Source: Promicromonospora sp. MEB111 (GTDB taxonomy: Bacteria; Actinomycetota; Actinomycetes; Actinomycetales; Cellulomonadaceae). From it: a stretch of DNA of 53,020 nucleotides. The notes below the pieces were generated by a model. That model had not been told where the DNA came from. It saw nothing but the letters and a program-made list of their open reading frames with translations, and did not search any database. A program made the translations under genes and the position numbers. Below are positions 42,015-50,165 of the stretch, piece by piece. How positions within the stretch are numbered: the first letter of the stretch is position 1; each line of letters opens with the position of its first letter. Location of the stretch: positions 1 through 53,020 of the forward strand of contig NZ_JARVSD010000017.1 of NCBI RefSeq assembly GCF_030209445.1, read 5' to 3'.

Positions 42015-42296
42015 GTGACCAGTGTGGACCTCGCGAACATCATCACCGAGACCGACGACTCCGTGCCGTGCTCGGAACAGCCCGAGCTCTGGTTCGCGGA
42101 GCATCCGGCGGACCTCGAGGAGGCGAAGCGCGCCTGCGCCGCCTGCCCGCTCAAGGCGCAGTGCCTGGCGGGCGCACTCGCACGCCGCGAGCCGTGGGGC
42201 GTGTGGGGCGGAGAGATCGTCGTGGACGGCACCGTACGCAGCCGCAAGCGTCGTCGTGGACGCCCGCGCTCGATCGGCGGCATGCGCGTGGCGTGA
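42015..42296 (+). CDS. whiB7: WhiB-family regulator, WhiB7-like
   Basis: Fe-S transcription factor of 93 residues. Four cysteines (19, 41, 44 and 50, C-X21-C-X2-C-X5-C) bind a 4Fe-4S cluster, followed by GVWGGE (62-67), the sigma-factor contact motif. The tail has RRGRPR (80-85), an AT-hook that distinguishes WhiB7 among WhiB proteins. WhiB7 activates intrinsic antibiotic resistance genes with SigA in mycobacteria. The GTG at 42015 gives the family length; GTG at 42024 is an alternative. No ribosome binding site or leaderless box is clear, so a longer leader is likely. Confidence 0.88.
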   Translation: MTSVDLANIITETDDSVPCSEQPELWFAEHPADLEEAKRACAACPLKAQCLAGALARREPWGVWGGEIVVDGTVRSRKRRRGRPRSIGGMRVA

Positions 42297-42476
42297 CGGC
42301 CGTGTGAGCACCAGACGTCGCCCGGGGCACGGTGGCCGAGTCCGGCTGCCGTGAATGTCGGAGCAGTGCGCCCGTCCGTACCGCGGATCGCCCAGACCGA
42401 TCCGGACAGGCGCGCTGCTCCGGCCGTCCCGCGTCTTGGATCGTTCCAGAGTCCCGGCCCGCCGAGGAGCCCGTAG

Positions 42477-42524
42477 ACGTGTCAGACCCCCAGGTCACCC
42501 GGGTGACCTGGGGGTCTGACACGT
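42477..42524. terminator. Perfect 48-base palindrome between whiB7 and the E2 gene
   Basis: The two 24-base halves are exact reverse complements with no spacer, so a hairpin would have a loop of about 4 bases. It ends 15 bases before the end of the convergent E2 gene, suiting a bidirectional terminator; TTTCTGG follows on the plus strand. It is unusually long and symmetric for one. Confidence 0.65.
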
Positions 42525-42539
42525 TTCTGGTGGAGCGGC

Positions 42540-43997
42540 TCAGCTCCAGACGAGGCCGCGCGAGGGGTCCTCGAGGACCCGCGCGACGTCGGACAGGAAC
42601 CGGGCGCCCAGCTCGCCGTCGGCCAGCCGGTGGTCGAAGCTGAAGCTCAGCGTGGTCACCCAGCGCGGCTTCACCTTGCCCTTGTGCACCCACGGCTGCT
42701 TGCGGATCGCACCGAAGGCGAGGATGCCCGACTCGCCCGGGTTGAGGATCGGCGTACCCGTGTCGATGCCGAAGACACCCAGGTTGGTGATGGTGATGGT
42801 GCCGTCGGACATGTCCGTGACCGAGGTGCGCCCGGCCCGCGCGGTCGCCGTCAGCCCCGCGAGCGCCTTGGCGATGCCGAGCAGGTCGAGCGTGTGCGCG
42901 TCCTTGATGTTCGGCACCACGAGGCCCCGCGGCGTCGCCGCGGCGATGCCCAGGTTCACGTAGTGCTTGTAGACGATCTCCTGGGCGGCGTCGTCCCACG
43001 AGGCGTTGATCTGCGGGTGCCGCTTCACGGCGAGCAGCACCGTCTTGGCCGCCACGAGCAGGGGCGTCACCTTGACGTCCGTGAAGTCACGGTCCTCCTT
43101 GAGCGCGGCCACGAGCTTCATGGTCCTGCTGACGTCGACGGTGTGCAGCACCGTCACGTGCGGCGCGGTGAAGGCGCTGGCCACCATGGCCTCGGCCGTG
43201 CGCTTGCGCACGGACCGCACCGGGACGCGCGTCTGACGCCCGTCCGGTGAGACGACGCCCTGGGCGAGCCACGGTTCGTCGTCCGGGTAGCTGGTCAGCT
43301 TCTGCACCGAGGAGCGCTCGGCGTGGGCGACCACGTCCTCGCGCGTCACGATGCCGCCGGGACCCGACGCGTGCACGCCCGCCAGGTCCACACCGAGGTC
43401 CTTGGCGAGCTTGCGGACGGGCGGCTTGGCGAGCACGCGGGCGCGTGCGGCCGTCGTCGTCCCGGTGTCCGACGGCGGGGCCGCCACCGGGGCGGGTGCC
43501 GGAGCCGGCGGGGCCGCCACGGGGGCGGGTGCCGGAGCCGGGGCGGGCGGGGCGGCCACGACCGCGGCCGGAGCCGTCGTCGTGGCGACCGCCGCCTGGT
43601 GCCGGCGACGCCGTCCGCTCGCCTTCGCCTCGGCGGTGCCGTAGCCGACGAGCACGGACCCGGAGCTCTCCTCCTGGGCGCCCGGGGCGGCCGCCGCGGG
43701 TGCCGCGGAGGAGGTGCCGTTCGACGCGGGGGCGGGCGCGCCACCGCCGTCGGACACGGTGATCTCGATGATCGGGGTGCCGACGTCGACGGTGGTGCCC
43801 GACTCCACGAGGAGTGCGGAGACGGTCCCGTTCCAGGGCGACGGCAGGTCGACGAGCGACTTCGCCGTCTCGATCTCGACGATCGTCTGGTTCACCTCGA
43901 CGGTGTCGCCCACGGCGACCTGCCACTCGACGATCTCGGCCTCGGTGAGCCCCTCGCCGACGTCGGGGAGCGGGAACCTCTGGATGTTCAAGCTCAC
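42540..43997 (-). CDS. bkdC: 2-oxoacid dehydrogenase E2 (dihydrolipoyl acyltransferase)
   Basis: Core subunit of 485 residues. The N-terminal lipoyl domain has EIETAKSLVDL with the lipoylated Lys46. A Pro/Ala linker with repeated PAPAP follows, then the E3/E1-binding domain (VRKLAKDLGVDLAGVHASGP) and the catalytic domain with SFSFDHRLADG containing the active His. It transfers branched acyl groups to CoA. The order E1alpha, E1beta, E2 and the TAKSLVDL lipoyl sequence favour branched-chain 2-oxoacid dehydrogenase over pyruvate dehydrogenase. It starts with GTG 18 bases after E1beta. Confidence 0.9.
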   Translation of the reverse strand: MSLNIQRFPLPDVGEGLTEAEIVEWQVAVGDTVEVNQTIVEIETAKSLVDLPSPWNGTVSALLVESGTTVDVGTPIIEITVSDGGGAPAPASNGTSSAAPAAAAPGAQEESSGSVLVGYGTAEAKASGRRRRHQAAVATTTAPAAVVAAPPAPAPAPAPVAAPPAPAPAPVAAPPSDTGTTTAARARVLAKPPVRKLAKDLGVDLAGVHASGPGGIVTREDVVAHAERSSVQKLTSYPDDEPWLAQGVVSPDGRQTRVPVRSVRKRTAEAMVASAFTAPHVTVLHTVDVSRTMKLVAALKEDRDFTDVKVTPLLVAAKTVLLAVKRHPQINASWDDAAQEIVYKHYVNLGIAAATPRGLVVPNIKDAHTLDLLGIAKALAGLTATARAGRTSVTDMSDGTITITNLGVFGIDTGTPILNPGESGILAFGAIRKQPWVHKGKVKPRWVTTLSFSFDHRLADGELGARFLSDVARVLEDPSRGLVWS

Positions 43998-44015
43998 TCT
44001 CGGTTCACTCCTGGG

Positions 44016-45056
44016 TCAGTGCGCGAAGGCACGGTCGACGGCGTCGAGCACACGGTCCACGCTGGGCAGGTACTCGTGCTCGTGCTTGGCCACGGGATAC
44101 GGGGTGTGGAAGCCGCCCACGCGGAGCACGGGCGCCTCCAGCGCGTAGAAGCACTCCTCCGTGACCCGGGCCGCGATCTCGGCGCCGGCGCCGAAGAACA
44201 CGGGGGCCTCGTGGATCACGACGCAGCGGCCGGTCTTGCGCACGCTCGCCACCACGGCCGCGGTGTCGATCGGCGAGATGGCGCGCAGGTCGATCACCTC
44301 GGCGGACCGGCCCTCCTCCGCGAGCGCGTCGGCGGTCTTGAGCGCGGTCACGACGGACGGCCCGTAGGCGACGAGCGTGACGTCGGTGCCCTGGCGGACC
44401 ACCTGAGCGGCGTTGAGCGTGTCGGTGCCGAGCGGGGTGTCGAGGTCGACCGCGCCCTTGCCCCAGTAGCGGCTCTTCGGCTCGAAGAACAGCACGGGGT
44501 CCGGGGAGGCGATGGCCTCCTGGATCATCGTGTACGCGTCCTGCGGGGTGCTCGGCGAGACCACGCGCAGTCCGGCGGTGTGCGCGAACAGCGCCTCGGG
44601 GCTCTCGCCGTGGTGCTCGACGCCGCCGATGCCGCCGCCGTACGGGATGCGGATGACGACGGGCATCTGCACCGCGCCGCGCGTCCGGTTGTGGATCTTG
44701 GACAGCTGCGTGGTGATCTGGTTGAACGCCGGGAAGACGAATCCGTCGAACTGGATCTCGCAGACCGGCCGGTAGCCGCGCATGGCCAGGCCGATGGCGG
44801 TGCCGACGATGCCGGACTCCGCCAGCGGGGTGTCGACGACCCGCTGCTCGCCGAACTCGGCCTGCAGCCCGTCGGTCACGCGGAAGACGCCGCCGAGCGG
44901 GCCGATGTCCTCGCCCATGAGCATGACCTTGTCGTCGCGCCGCATCGCGGCGCGCAGGCCCTCGTTGATCGCCTTGCCCAGCGACAGCGTCTGGGTGCCC
45001 GACGCCGGTTCCGCGGCGCCGCCGGTGGTGTGCGTTCGTTCCGCCATGGTTGTCAT
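44016..45056 (-). CDS. bkdB: 2-oxoacid dehydrogenase E1 component, beta subunit
   Basis: Beta subunit of the thiamine-diphosphate-dependent decarboxylase. The 346 residues include VMLMGEDIGPLGGVFRVTDG, TPLAESGIVGTAIGLAMRG, EIQFDGFVFPAFNQI, IPYGGGIGGVEHHGESPEA and PFRT-like FFEPKSRYW, all typical of the branched-chain type. Its ATG overlaps the E1alpha stop by ATGA, so the two subunits are translationally coupled; a second ATG three codons in is possible. E3 is not encoded here. Confidence 0.92.
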   Translation of the reverse strand: MTTMAERTHTTGGAAEPASGTQTLSLGKAINEGLRAAMRRDDKVMLMGEDIGPLGGVFRVTDGLQAEFGEQRVVDTPLAESGIVGTAIGLAMRGYRPVCEIQFDGFVFPAFNQITTQLSKIHNRTRGAVQMPVVIRIPYGGGIGGVEHHGESPEALFAHTAGLRVVSPSTPQDAYTMIQEAIASPDPVLFFEPKSRYWGKGAVDLDTPLGTDTLNAAQVVRQGTDVTLVAYGPSVVTALKTADALAEEGRSAEVIDLRAISPIDTAAVVASVRKTGRCVVIHEAPVFFGAGAEIAARVTEECFYALEAPVLRVGGFHTPYPVAKHEHEYLPSVDRVLDAVDRAFAH

Positions 45057-46222
45057 CGTGCGCCTCCCTGCGCTGAGTCCGCGATCGCGTACTGGGGGGC
45101 CGGCGGGTCACCGGCGTCGTAGGCCTCGTACCAGGCCCGCTCGGCGGCGACGACGCCGTGCGGGGTGGCGTAGACGTCGTCGAACGTGCTGGAGACGGCG
45201 GGGCCGCCGTCGAGGGCGCGGACGCCGGTGCGCAGCTTTGCGCCCAGCTCGTCCCCCGCGGCCTTGATCTCGGCCTCGAAGTCGTCGTCGAGCCCGCCCT
45301 CGGCCCGCAGCAGGGCGCCGAGGCGGTCGATCGGGTCGCGGCGCCGCCACTGCTCCTCCTGCTCGGAGGTGCGGTAGCGGGTCGGGTCGTCCGACGTCGT
45401 GTGCGCGCCCATGCGGTAGGTGAACGCCTCGATGAAGCTCGGGCCCTCGCCCAGGCGGGCGCGCTCGAGCGCCTCCTGCGTCGCCGCGTACACGGCGAGC
45501 ACGTCGTTGCCGTCGACGCGCAGGCTCGGCATGCCGAACGCCTCGCCGCGCTTGTAGAGCGGACCCTTGGTCTGGCGGGTCGTCGGCTCGGAGATCGCCC
45601 ACTGGTTGTTCTGCAGGAAGAAGACGACCGGGGCGTTGTTCACCGCCGCGTAGACCATGGCCTCGTTGACGTCGCCCTGCGAGGTGGCGCCGTCGCCGAA
45701 GTACGTGATCACCGCGGTGCCGTCGCGCTTGTCGAGCGGGGTGTCGTCCCGCTGGACGCCCATCGCGTAGCCGGCGGCGTGCAGCGTGTGCGCGCCGATC
45801 ACGATGGTGTAGACGGCCGTGTTGTGCTCGGTGGGGTTCCACCCACCGTGGTCCGAACCGCGGAAGAACCGCAGCCGGTCGACAGGGTCAAGCCCACGGA
45901 CGTGCAGCACACCGTGCTCCCGGTAGGACGGGAAGACGTAGTCCTGCGGCCGCAGGGCGTAGGCACTGCCGACCTGCGCGGCCTCCTGGCCACGAGCGGG
46001 CGCGAACAGGGCGAGCTCGCCCTGCCGCTGGAGCGAGGTCGCCTCGTCGTCGAAACGGCGAGTCAGGACCATGTCGCGGTACATGCCACGGAGGTCTTCC
46101 GTGGTCAGGGTCGCGGCGCGGTCGCGATAGCCCTTGGTCCCGCGCGTCGTGACGCGGTTCCCTTGGGGATCGAGTAGCTGCAACGTCGGGATCGCCTCGT
46201 TGGAGCCGTTGGTGGTAGTCAC
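45053..46222 (-). CDS. bkdA: 2-oxoacid dehydrogenase E1 component, alpha subunit
   Basis: Alpha subunit of 389 residues. The thiamine diphosphate motif GDGATSQGDVNEAMVYAAV and NNQWAISEPTTRQT are clear, as are RRFDDEATSLQRQGEL and the phosphorylation-loop-like YRMGAHTTSDDPTRYR. It starts with GTG at 46220-46222, with AAGGAGG five bases upstream; a much longer open frame upstream is spurious. It is first in a three-gene operon whose control region contains three phased palindromes (46338-46381). Confidence 0.92.
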   Translation of the reverse strand: MTTTNGSNEAIPTLQLLDPQGNRVTTRGTKGYRDRAATLTTEDLRGMYRDMVLTRRFDDEATSLQRQGELALFAPARGQEAAQVGSAYALRPQDYVFPSYREHGVLHVRGLDPVDRLRFFRGSDHGGWNPTEHNTAVYTIVIGAHTLHAAGYAMGVQRDDTPLDKRDGTAVITYFGDGATSQGDVNEAMVYAAVNNAPVVFFLQNNQWAISEPTTRQTKGPLYKRGEAFGMPSLRVDGNDVLAVYAATQEALERARLGEGPSFIEAFTYRMGAHTTSDDPTRYRTSEQEEQWRRRDPIDRLGALLRAEGGLDDDFEAEIKAAGDELGAKLRTGVRALDGGPAVSSTFDDVYATPHGVVAAERAWYEAYDAGDPPAPQYAIADSAQGGAR

Positions 46223-46337
46223 ACTTTCCTCCTTCACCTGCGGACGCGAGCGCCCGCACATGCGGAGACGCCCGGTCCGTTCCGGGGACCTTTCCATCCT
46301 GGCACGGGTCCAGCCGGAAATTTGGCCGATCCGCAAC

Positions 46338-46381
46338 CTACGCTCTCGTAGCCTACGCAAGCGTAGGCTACGGCTCCGTAG
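46338..46381. promoter_or_regulatory. Array of three CTACG-N4-CGTAG palindromes
   Basis: Three perfect 14-base palindromes lie at 46338-46351, 46353-46366 and 46368-46381, with centres exactly 15 bases apart. Spacers are CTCT, CAAG and GCTC, the arms identical. They sit in the 303-base gap between the dehydrogenase operon and the divergent esterase, 116-159 bases from the former. The form suits cooperative binding by a TetR-type dimer. No other gene lies in this gap. Confidence 0.65.
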
Positions 46382-46525
46382 GTAGGTCTGCCGCGATGTC
46401 CCCCAATCTCTCCCGGGACCGTTTGTCGGAACCCACCAAGGGTGCGACCGGGTATCGGCGACCAGGCCGCGGCGTGCTCCGCGCGGCGTCCGCGTCTCGG
46501 CGGGCCCCACGCCGATACTGGTCCG

Positions 46526-47536
46526 ATGCCGCTGCCCGAGCCGTACGACGCCTGGTTTCCCGACGCCGCGATCGACGGCACCTACGGCTACGACCTGGAC
46601 GCGCTGCTCGCCGTCGAGCCGGTCCCGGCGCCCGCGGGCTTCGCCGAGCTGTGGCACGGGTGGTTCGTGGCCTCGCGCGCCGTTCGTCCCGAGCCGCGGC
46701 TGACGTCGCTCGGCCGGCAGGGCGCGCACGACCTCTACGAGCTGGAGCACACGGGCGCGGGCGGGCTGCGGCTGCGGGGCTGGCTCGCCCTCCCGTCCGA
46801 CGGCGCGGCCCGGGTCGGCGTGGTGCACGGCCACGGGTACGGCGGCCGGGACGCGCCGGACCTCGCCCGCGTGCCCGACGACGCCGCCGTCGTCTTCCCC
46901 GTGGCGCGCGGGCTCGGGGCGCTCAACGTCGGTGTGGGCGCCCCGGACAACGCCGCCGAGCACGTGGTGCACGGCATCGGCTCGGTGGAGACCTACGCGC
47001 TGGGCCGCTGCGCCGTCGACCTGTGGCACGCGGCCGACGCCCTCGTCGAGATCGCCGGGGACCTGCCGCTCTACTACGTGGGCGCGAGCTTCGGCGGGAT
47101 CGGGGCGCTGGCCGTGCCCTGGGACCGCCGGTTCGTGGGCGCGACCTTCGTGGTGCCGAGCTTCGGGCAGTACGACGTGCGCCTCGGCCTGGAGTGCACG
47201 GGCAGCGGCGAGGCCGTGCGCCGGTACGTCGCCGAGCACCCGGAGGCGCGGGACGTGCTGCGCTACTTCGACACGTCGACGGCGGCCGGGTACCTGCGCA
47301 TCCCCGTGCGCTGCGAGTGCGCCCTGTGGGACGCGGCCGTGCCGCCGCCCGGGCAGTTCGCCGTGGCGAACGCGGTGACGGCGGTGGCCGCGACCCGGGC
47401 CGGCGGACCGGCCTGCCCCACGCTGGAGCTGGAGACCCTGCCGGCGGGGCACGCCGACTACCCCGGCGACCAGGACCTCGACGCCCGGGCGGCCGCGGCG
47501 ACCCGGGCCCACATCGCGCGCTGCCTGGCGGGCTGA
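46526..47536 (+). CDS. Acetyl esterase, CE7 / acetylxylan esterase (AXE1) family
   Basis: Alpha/beta hydrolase of 336 residues. The AXE1-type layout is visible: LRLRGWLALPSDG, HGHGYGGRD as oxyanion-hole region, nucleophile Ser188 in YVGASFGGIGAL, an Asp in the ECALWDAAVPP segment and His in PAGHADYPG. CE7 enzymes remove acetyl groups from xylo-oligosaccharides or cephalosporins; no signal peptide, so the substrate is probably an imported oligosaccharide. The ATG at 46526 follows GATACT by six bases, a near match to the leaderless pattern. Confidence 0.82.
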   Translation: MPLPEPYDAWFPDAAIDGTYGYDLDALLAVEPVPAPAGFAELWHGWFVASRAVRPEPRLTSLGRQGAHDLYELEHTGAGGLRLRGWLALPSDGAARVGVVHGHGYGGRDAPDLARVPDDAAVVFPVARGLGALNVGVGAPDNAAEHVVHGIGSVETYALGRCAVDLWHAADALVEIAGDLPLYYVGASFGGIGALAVPWDRRFVGATFVVPSFGQYDVRLGLECTGSGEAVRRYVAEHPEARDVLRYFDTSTAAGYLRIPVRCECALWDAAVPPPGQFAVANAVTAVAATRAGGPACPTLELETLPAGHADYPGDQDLDARAAAATRAHIARCLAG

Positions 47537-47580
47537 CCCGGGCGCCGGCCAGGCCTCCGGGCCTCCGGGCGTCGCACCGG

Positions 47581-49101
47581 TCAGCCCGCGGCGCTGTGGT
47601 GCGCGACGCGGTGCGCCAGCAGGGCGAACAAGACGGCGCACCCGGCCTGGACGGCCAGGGCGGTGACCAGGCCGACGGTGAGACCCGACCCGGTCCCGGT
47701 GGCGTCCGCCGCGGCGGTACCGCCGGCGGCCCCACCCGCCAGGCCGGCCACGGCGTGGAAGAGGCCGCCCAGCAGCGCCACGCCCAGCCCGATCCCGAGC
47801 TGTTGCAGCGTGGTCAGCAGCCCGCCCGCGACGCCGGCCGCCCAGCCGGGGGTACGCGAGAGCACGGTCTGCAGCGCGGGCCCGTACATGAACGCCTGCG
47901 CGGCACCGAGCCCGACGAGCAGCGGCTGCAGCGCCAGCGGGGCGGTCCGGCCGTCGTCGAGCCCGATGACCAGCGCGATGGCGAGCAGCGCCGCCGCCTG
48001 ACCGGTGGCGGCGTAGACCATGATGCGCGCCCCCACCCGGCGCAGGACGCCCGGCAGCAGCAGCGCGGCGACGAAGAATCCTCCGCCGAAGCCGAGCGTC
48101 AGCATCGCGACGTCCCAGCCGTCGGCGCCCCAGGCGGTCTGCGAGTACTCCGAGACCTCGTAGAGGAACGCACCGTAGGAGACGAAGAACAGCAGCGTCA
48201 TGGTCAGGCCGATCCGCACCACCGGGACCCGCAGCACGCTCGGCGGCGCCACGGGCAGCCCGCCCCGTCGCTCGGTGGCGCGCTGGGCGAGGCCGAAGGC
48301 CGTCAGGGTGACCGCGGCGACGGCCAGGAGGCCGAGCGACCAGGCCGGCCACCCCGCCGTCGGGCCGAGGGTCAGCGGTACGACCAGCGCCACGAGCCCG
48401 CCCCCGAGCAGCGCCGCGCCCCGCAGGTCGAGTCCGAGCGGCGCCGGCGAGCGGGACTCCGGGACGGCGCGCAGGCCGGGCAGCGCCAGCAGGGCGATCA
48501 GACCCGTGATCGCCTGGACCGCACGCCAGGCCAGGTGCTCCGGCAGCGCGACGGTTGTCGCACCCGCCACGACCTGGCCGGCAATCGAGGCGATCGCGCC
48601 GGCCGCCGTGAACAGGATGATCCCGCGGGTGCGGAGCCTGTCGGGCGCCGTGGCCTGGATGCTCGTCAGCACCTGGGGCGTGAACAGCCCGGCGGCCAGG
48701 CCCAGTGCCGCGCGCAGGGCCACGAGGGAGACCACGTCCTGGGCGAGCCCGGTCAGGACGGCCAGCGCCCCGAAGGCGATCAGCCCGATCCTGAGCAGCC
48801 TCCGGCGGCCGTAGCGGTCACCCAGCCGTCCCGAGACCACCAGTCCGGCGGCGAAGGTGGTGGTGTAGGCGGACAGCACGAGCGCCCCACCGGACGGGCC
48901 GGCGCCCAGGTCCGCCGCGATCGCGGGGACCAGCAGGTTCACCGCGCCGAACGTGAAGTTCACGGGCAGGAAGGCGAGCAGCAGCACGGCGAGGCCGCCG
49001 GCGGTCAGCGCCGGCGCCGCGGCGGGGAGGGGCCGGGCCGGAACTCCCGGGTGGTCCAGCAGCGCACCGTGGTCGACCGCCGCGCGGAGGGATGTCGTCA
49101 T
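47581..49101 (-). CDS. MFS multidrug transporter, 14-helix DHA2-like
   Basis: Membrane exporter of 506 residues with about 14 helices. Motif A is GRLGDRYGRRRLLRIG and motif C-like GLAAGLFTPQVLTSIQATAP follows, with DHA2-type helices in the second half. It would export drugs or metabolites by proton exchange. The start ATG at 49099-49101 gives a Pro-rich cytosolic N-terminus of about 30 residues. It is divergent from an XRE/MmyB-type regulator across 102 bases that hold a perfect palindrome, so that regulator probably controls it. Confidence 0.85.
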   Translation of the reverse strand: MTTSLRAAVDHGALLDHPGVPARPLPAAAPALTAGGLAVLLLAFLPVNFTFGAVNLLVPAIAADLGAGPSGGALVLSAYTTTFAAGLVVSGRLGDRYGRRRLLRIGLIAFGALAVLTGLAQDVVSLVALRAALGLAAGLFTPQVLTSIQATAPDRLRTRGIILFTAAGAIASIAGQVVAGATTVALPEHLAWRAVQAITGLIALLALPGLRAVPESRSPAPLGLDLRGAALLGGGLVALVVPLTLGPTAGWPAWSLGLLAVAAVTLTAFGLAQRATERRGGLPVAPPSVLRVPVVRIGLTMTLLFFVSYGAFLYEVSEYSQTAWGADGWDVAMLTLGFGGGFFVAALLLPGVLRRVGARIMVYAATGQAAALLAIALVIGLDDGRTAPLALQPLLVGLGAAQAFMYGPALQTVLSRTPGWAAGVAGGLLTTLQQLGIGLGVALLGGLFHAVAGLAGGAAGGTAAADATGTGSGLTVGLVTALAVQAGCAVLFALLAHRVAHHSAAG

Positions 49102-49126
49102 GTCCTCGACCGTGCGCCGTTCGACA

Positions 49127-49140
49127 TCCTGGTACCAGGA
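49127..49140. promoter_or_regulatory. Palindrome TCCTGGTACCAGGA between MFS and XRE genes
   Basis: A perfect 14-base palindrome in the 102-base divergent gap, 25 bases before the MFS start. Related half-sites (CCTGG, CTGGT) recur to its right. Likely operator of the adjacent regulator. Confidence 0.5.
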
Positions 49141-49203
49141 GCCTGTTCATACGGGTACTGACACCACCTGGTTGCCCGCGCCCTGCGGGGTGACACTGGT
49201 CCG

Positions 49204-50103
49204 GTGACGAGTACCGCACCGGACCACAAGGCGCTCGGGGCCTTCCTGCGGGAGCGCCGCGGCCGCGTGACCCCGGCCGACGTCGGGCTGCCGCAGGCCG
49301 GCCGGCGCCGGACCCCCGGACTGCGCCGCGAGGAGGTGGCCCAGCTCGCCGGGGTGGGCGTCACCTGGTACACGTGGCTCGAACAGGGGCGGGCGCCCAA
49401 CCCGTCGGACCAGGTGCTCGACGCCGTCGCACGGACGCTGCGCCTGCGCCCCGAGGAGCGGCGGCACCTCATGATCCTGGCCGGCCGGGCAGCTGACACC
49501 AGGGCCGACGCGCCGAACCCGCTCATGGTTGTCCGCCCCGAGCACATCGCGCTCCTGGAGCGGCTGCTGCCTTTTCCCGCCGCCATCCAGACCGCGACGT
49601 ACGACCTGGTCGCGGCCAACCGCAGCTACCGGTTCCTGTTCGGCGACCTCGACGCGGTCGATCCTGCCGACCGGAACTGCGCCTGGCTCCTGTTCATGAA
49701 CGACGAGTGGCGCGACAGCCTCGTGGAGCCAGACGTTGTGCTCCGCGACCTCGCTGGCCGGCTGCGCGCCCGGGAGGCCGAGTTCCGGGACCACCCGAGG
49801 TGGAGCGGGCTGCTGGGCGGCCTGCGCGAGCACTCGCCCGAGTTCGTGCGGTACTGGGACGAGCACGAGGTGCGCGGCGACCGGCCCGGACAGCTGCGCC
49901 GCTACCTGTCCTCCCGGGTGGGCAGGCTCGACACGGTCTTCCAGAGCCTGTGGCTCGACCGCGACCGGGGCGAGCGCATGGTCGTGCTCACCCCCGCCGA
50001 CGCCGACTCGGCCCGCCGGCTGGAGCGCCTCGACTCCCTGGTGGGCGCCGCGCCCGCCTGGACCGCCCGGGACGGTGTGCTGGCGGACGCGCTGATCGGC
50101 TGA
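49204..50103 (+). CDS. XRE-family regulator with MmyB-like ligand domain
   Basis: Regulator of 299 residues. The N-terminal helix-turn-helix is of the MmyB type: GAFLRERRGRVTPADVGLP, RRRTPGLRREEVAQLAGVGV and TWYTWLEQGRAPNPS. The C-terminal part (about 105-280) with AANRSYRFLFG, CAWLLFMNDEWRD and EHEVRG matches the MmyB-like ligand-binding domain, a PAS-like fold. It starts with GTG at 49204; GACACT lies six bases upstream. It faces the MFS gene across a palindrome and probably represses it. Confidence 0.87.
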   Translation: MTSTAPDHKALGAFLRERRGRVTPADVGLPQAGRRRTPGLRREEVAQLAGVGVTWYTWLEQGRAPNPSDQVLDAVARTLRLRPEERRHLMILAGRAADTRADAPNPLMVVRPEHIALLERLLPFPAAIQTATYDLVAANRSYRFLFGDLDAVDPADRNCAWLLFMNDEWRDSLVEPDVVLRDLAGRLRAREAEFRDHPRWSGLLGGLREHSPEFVRYWDEHEVRGDRPGQLRRYLSSRVGRLDTVFQSLWLDRDRGERMVVLTPADADSARRLERLDSLVGAAPAWTARDGVLADALIG

Positions 50104-50126
50104 GCCGGCTCAGTTCGTCCGGCAGC

Positions 50127-50165
50127 GTCGTCCGTCAGGGTCGTCCGTCAGGGTCGTCCGTCAGC
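50127..50165. repeat. Three tandem copies of GTCGTCCGTCAGG
   Basis: Three 13-base units run without gaps at 50127-50139, 50140-50152 and 50153-50165 (last base differs). The third overlaps the stop codon of the minus-strand aminotransferase gene, so the repeat arose at that gene's end. Too short and regular to be a CRISPR array. Confidence 0.75.

Noticed and set aside
45053-48352. 1099-codon minus-strand frame running into E1alpha
   Set aside because: Only the part after the GTG at 46220-46222 is protein-like. The upstream part crosses the control region and is antisense to the esterase gene.
50127-50165. CRISPR array
   Set aside because: Units are 13 bases with no spacers, and no cas genes are present.
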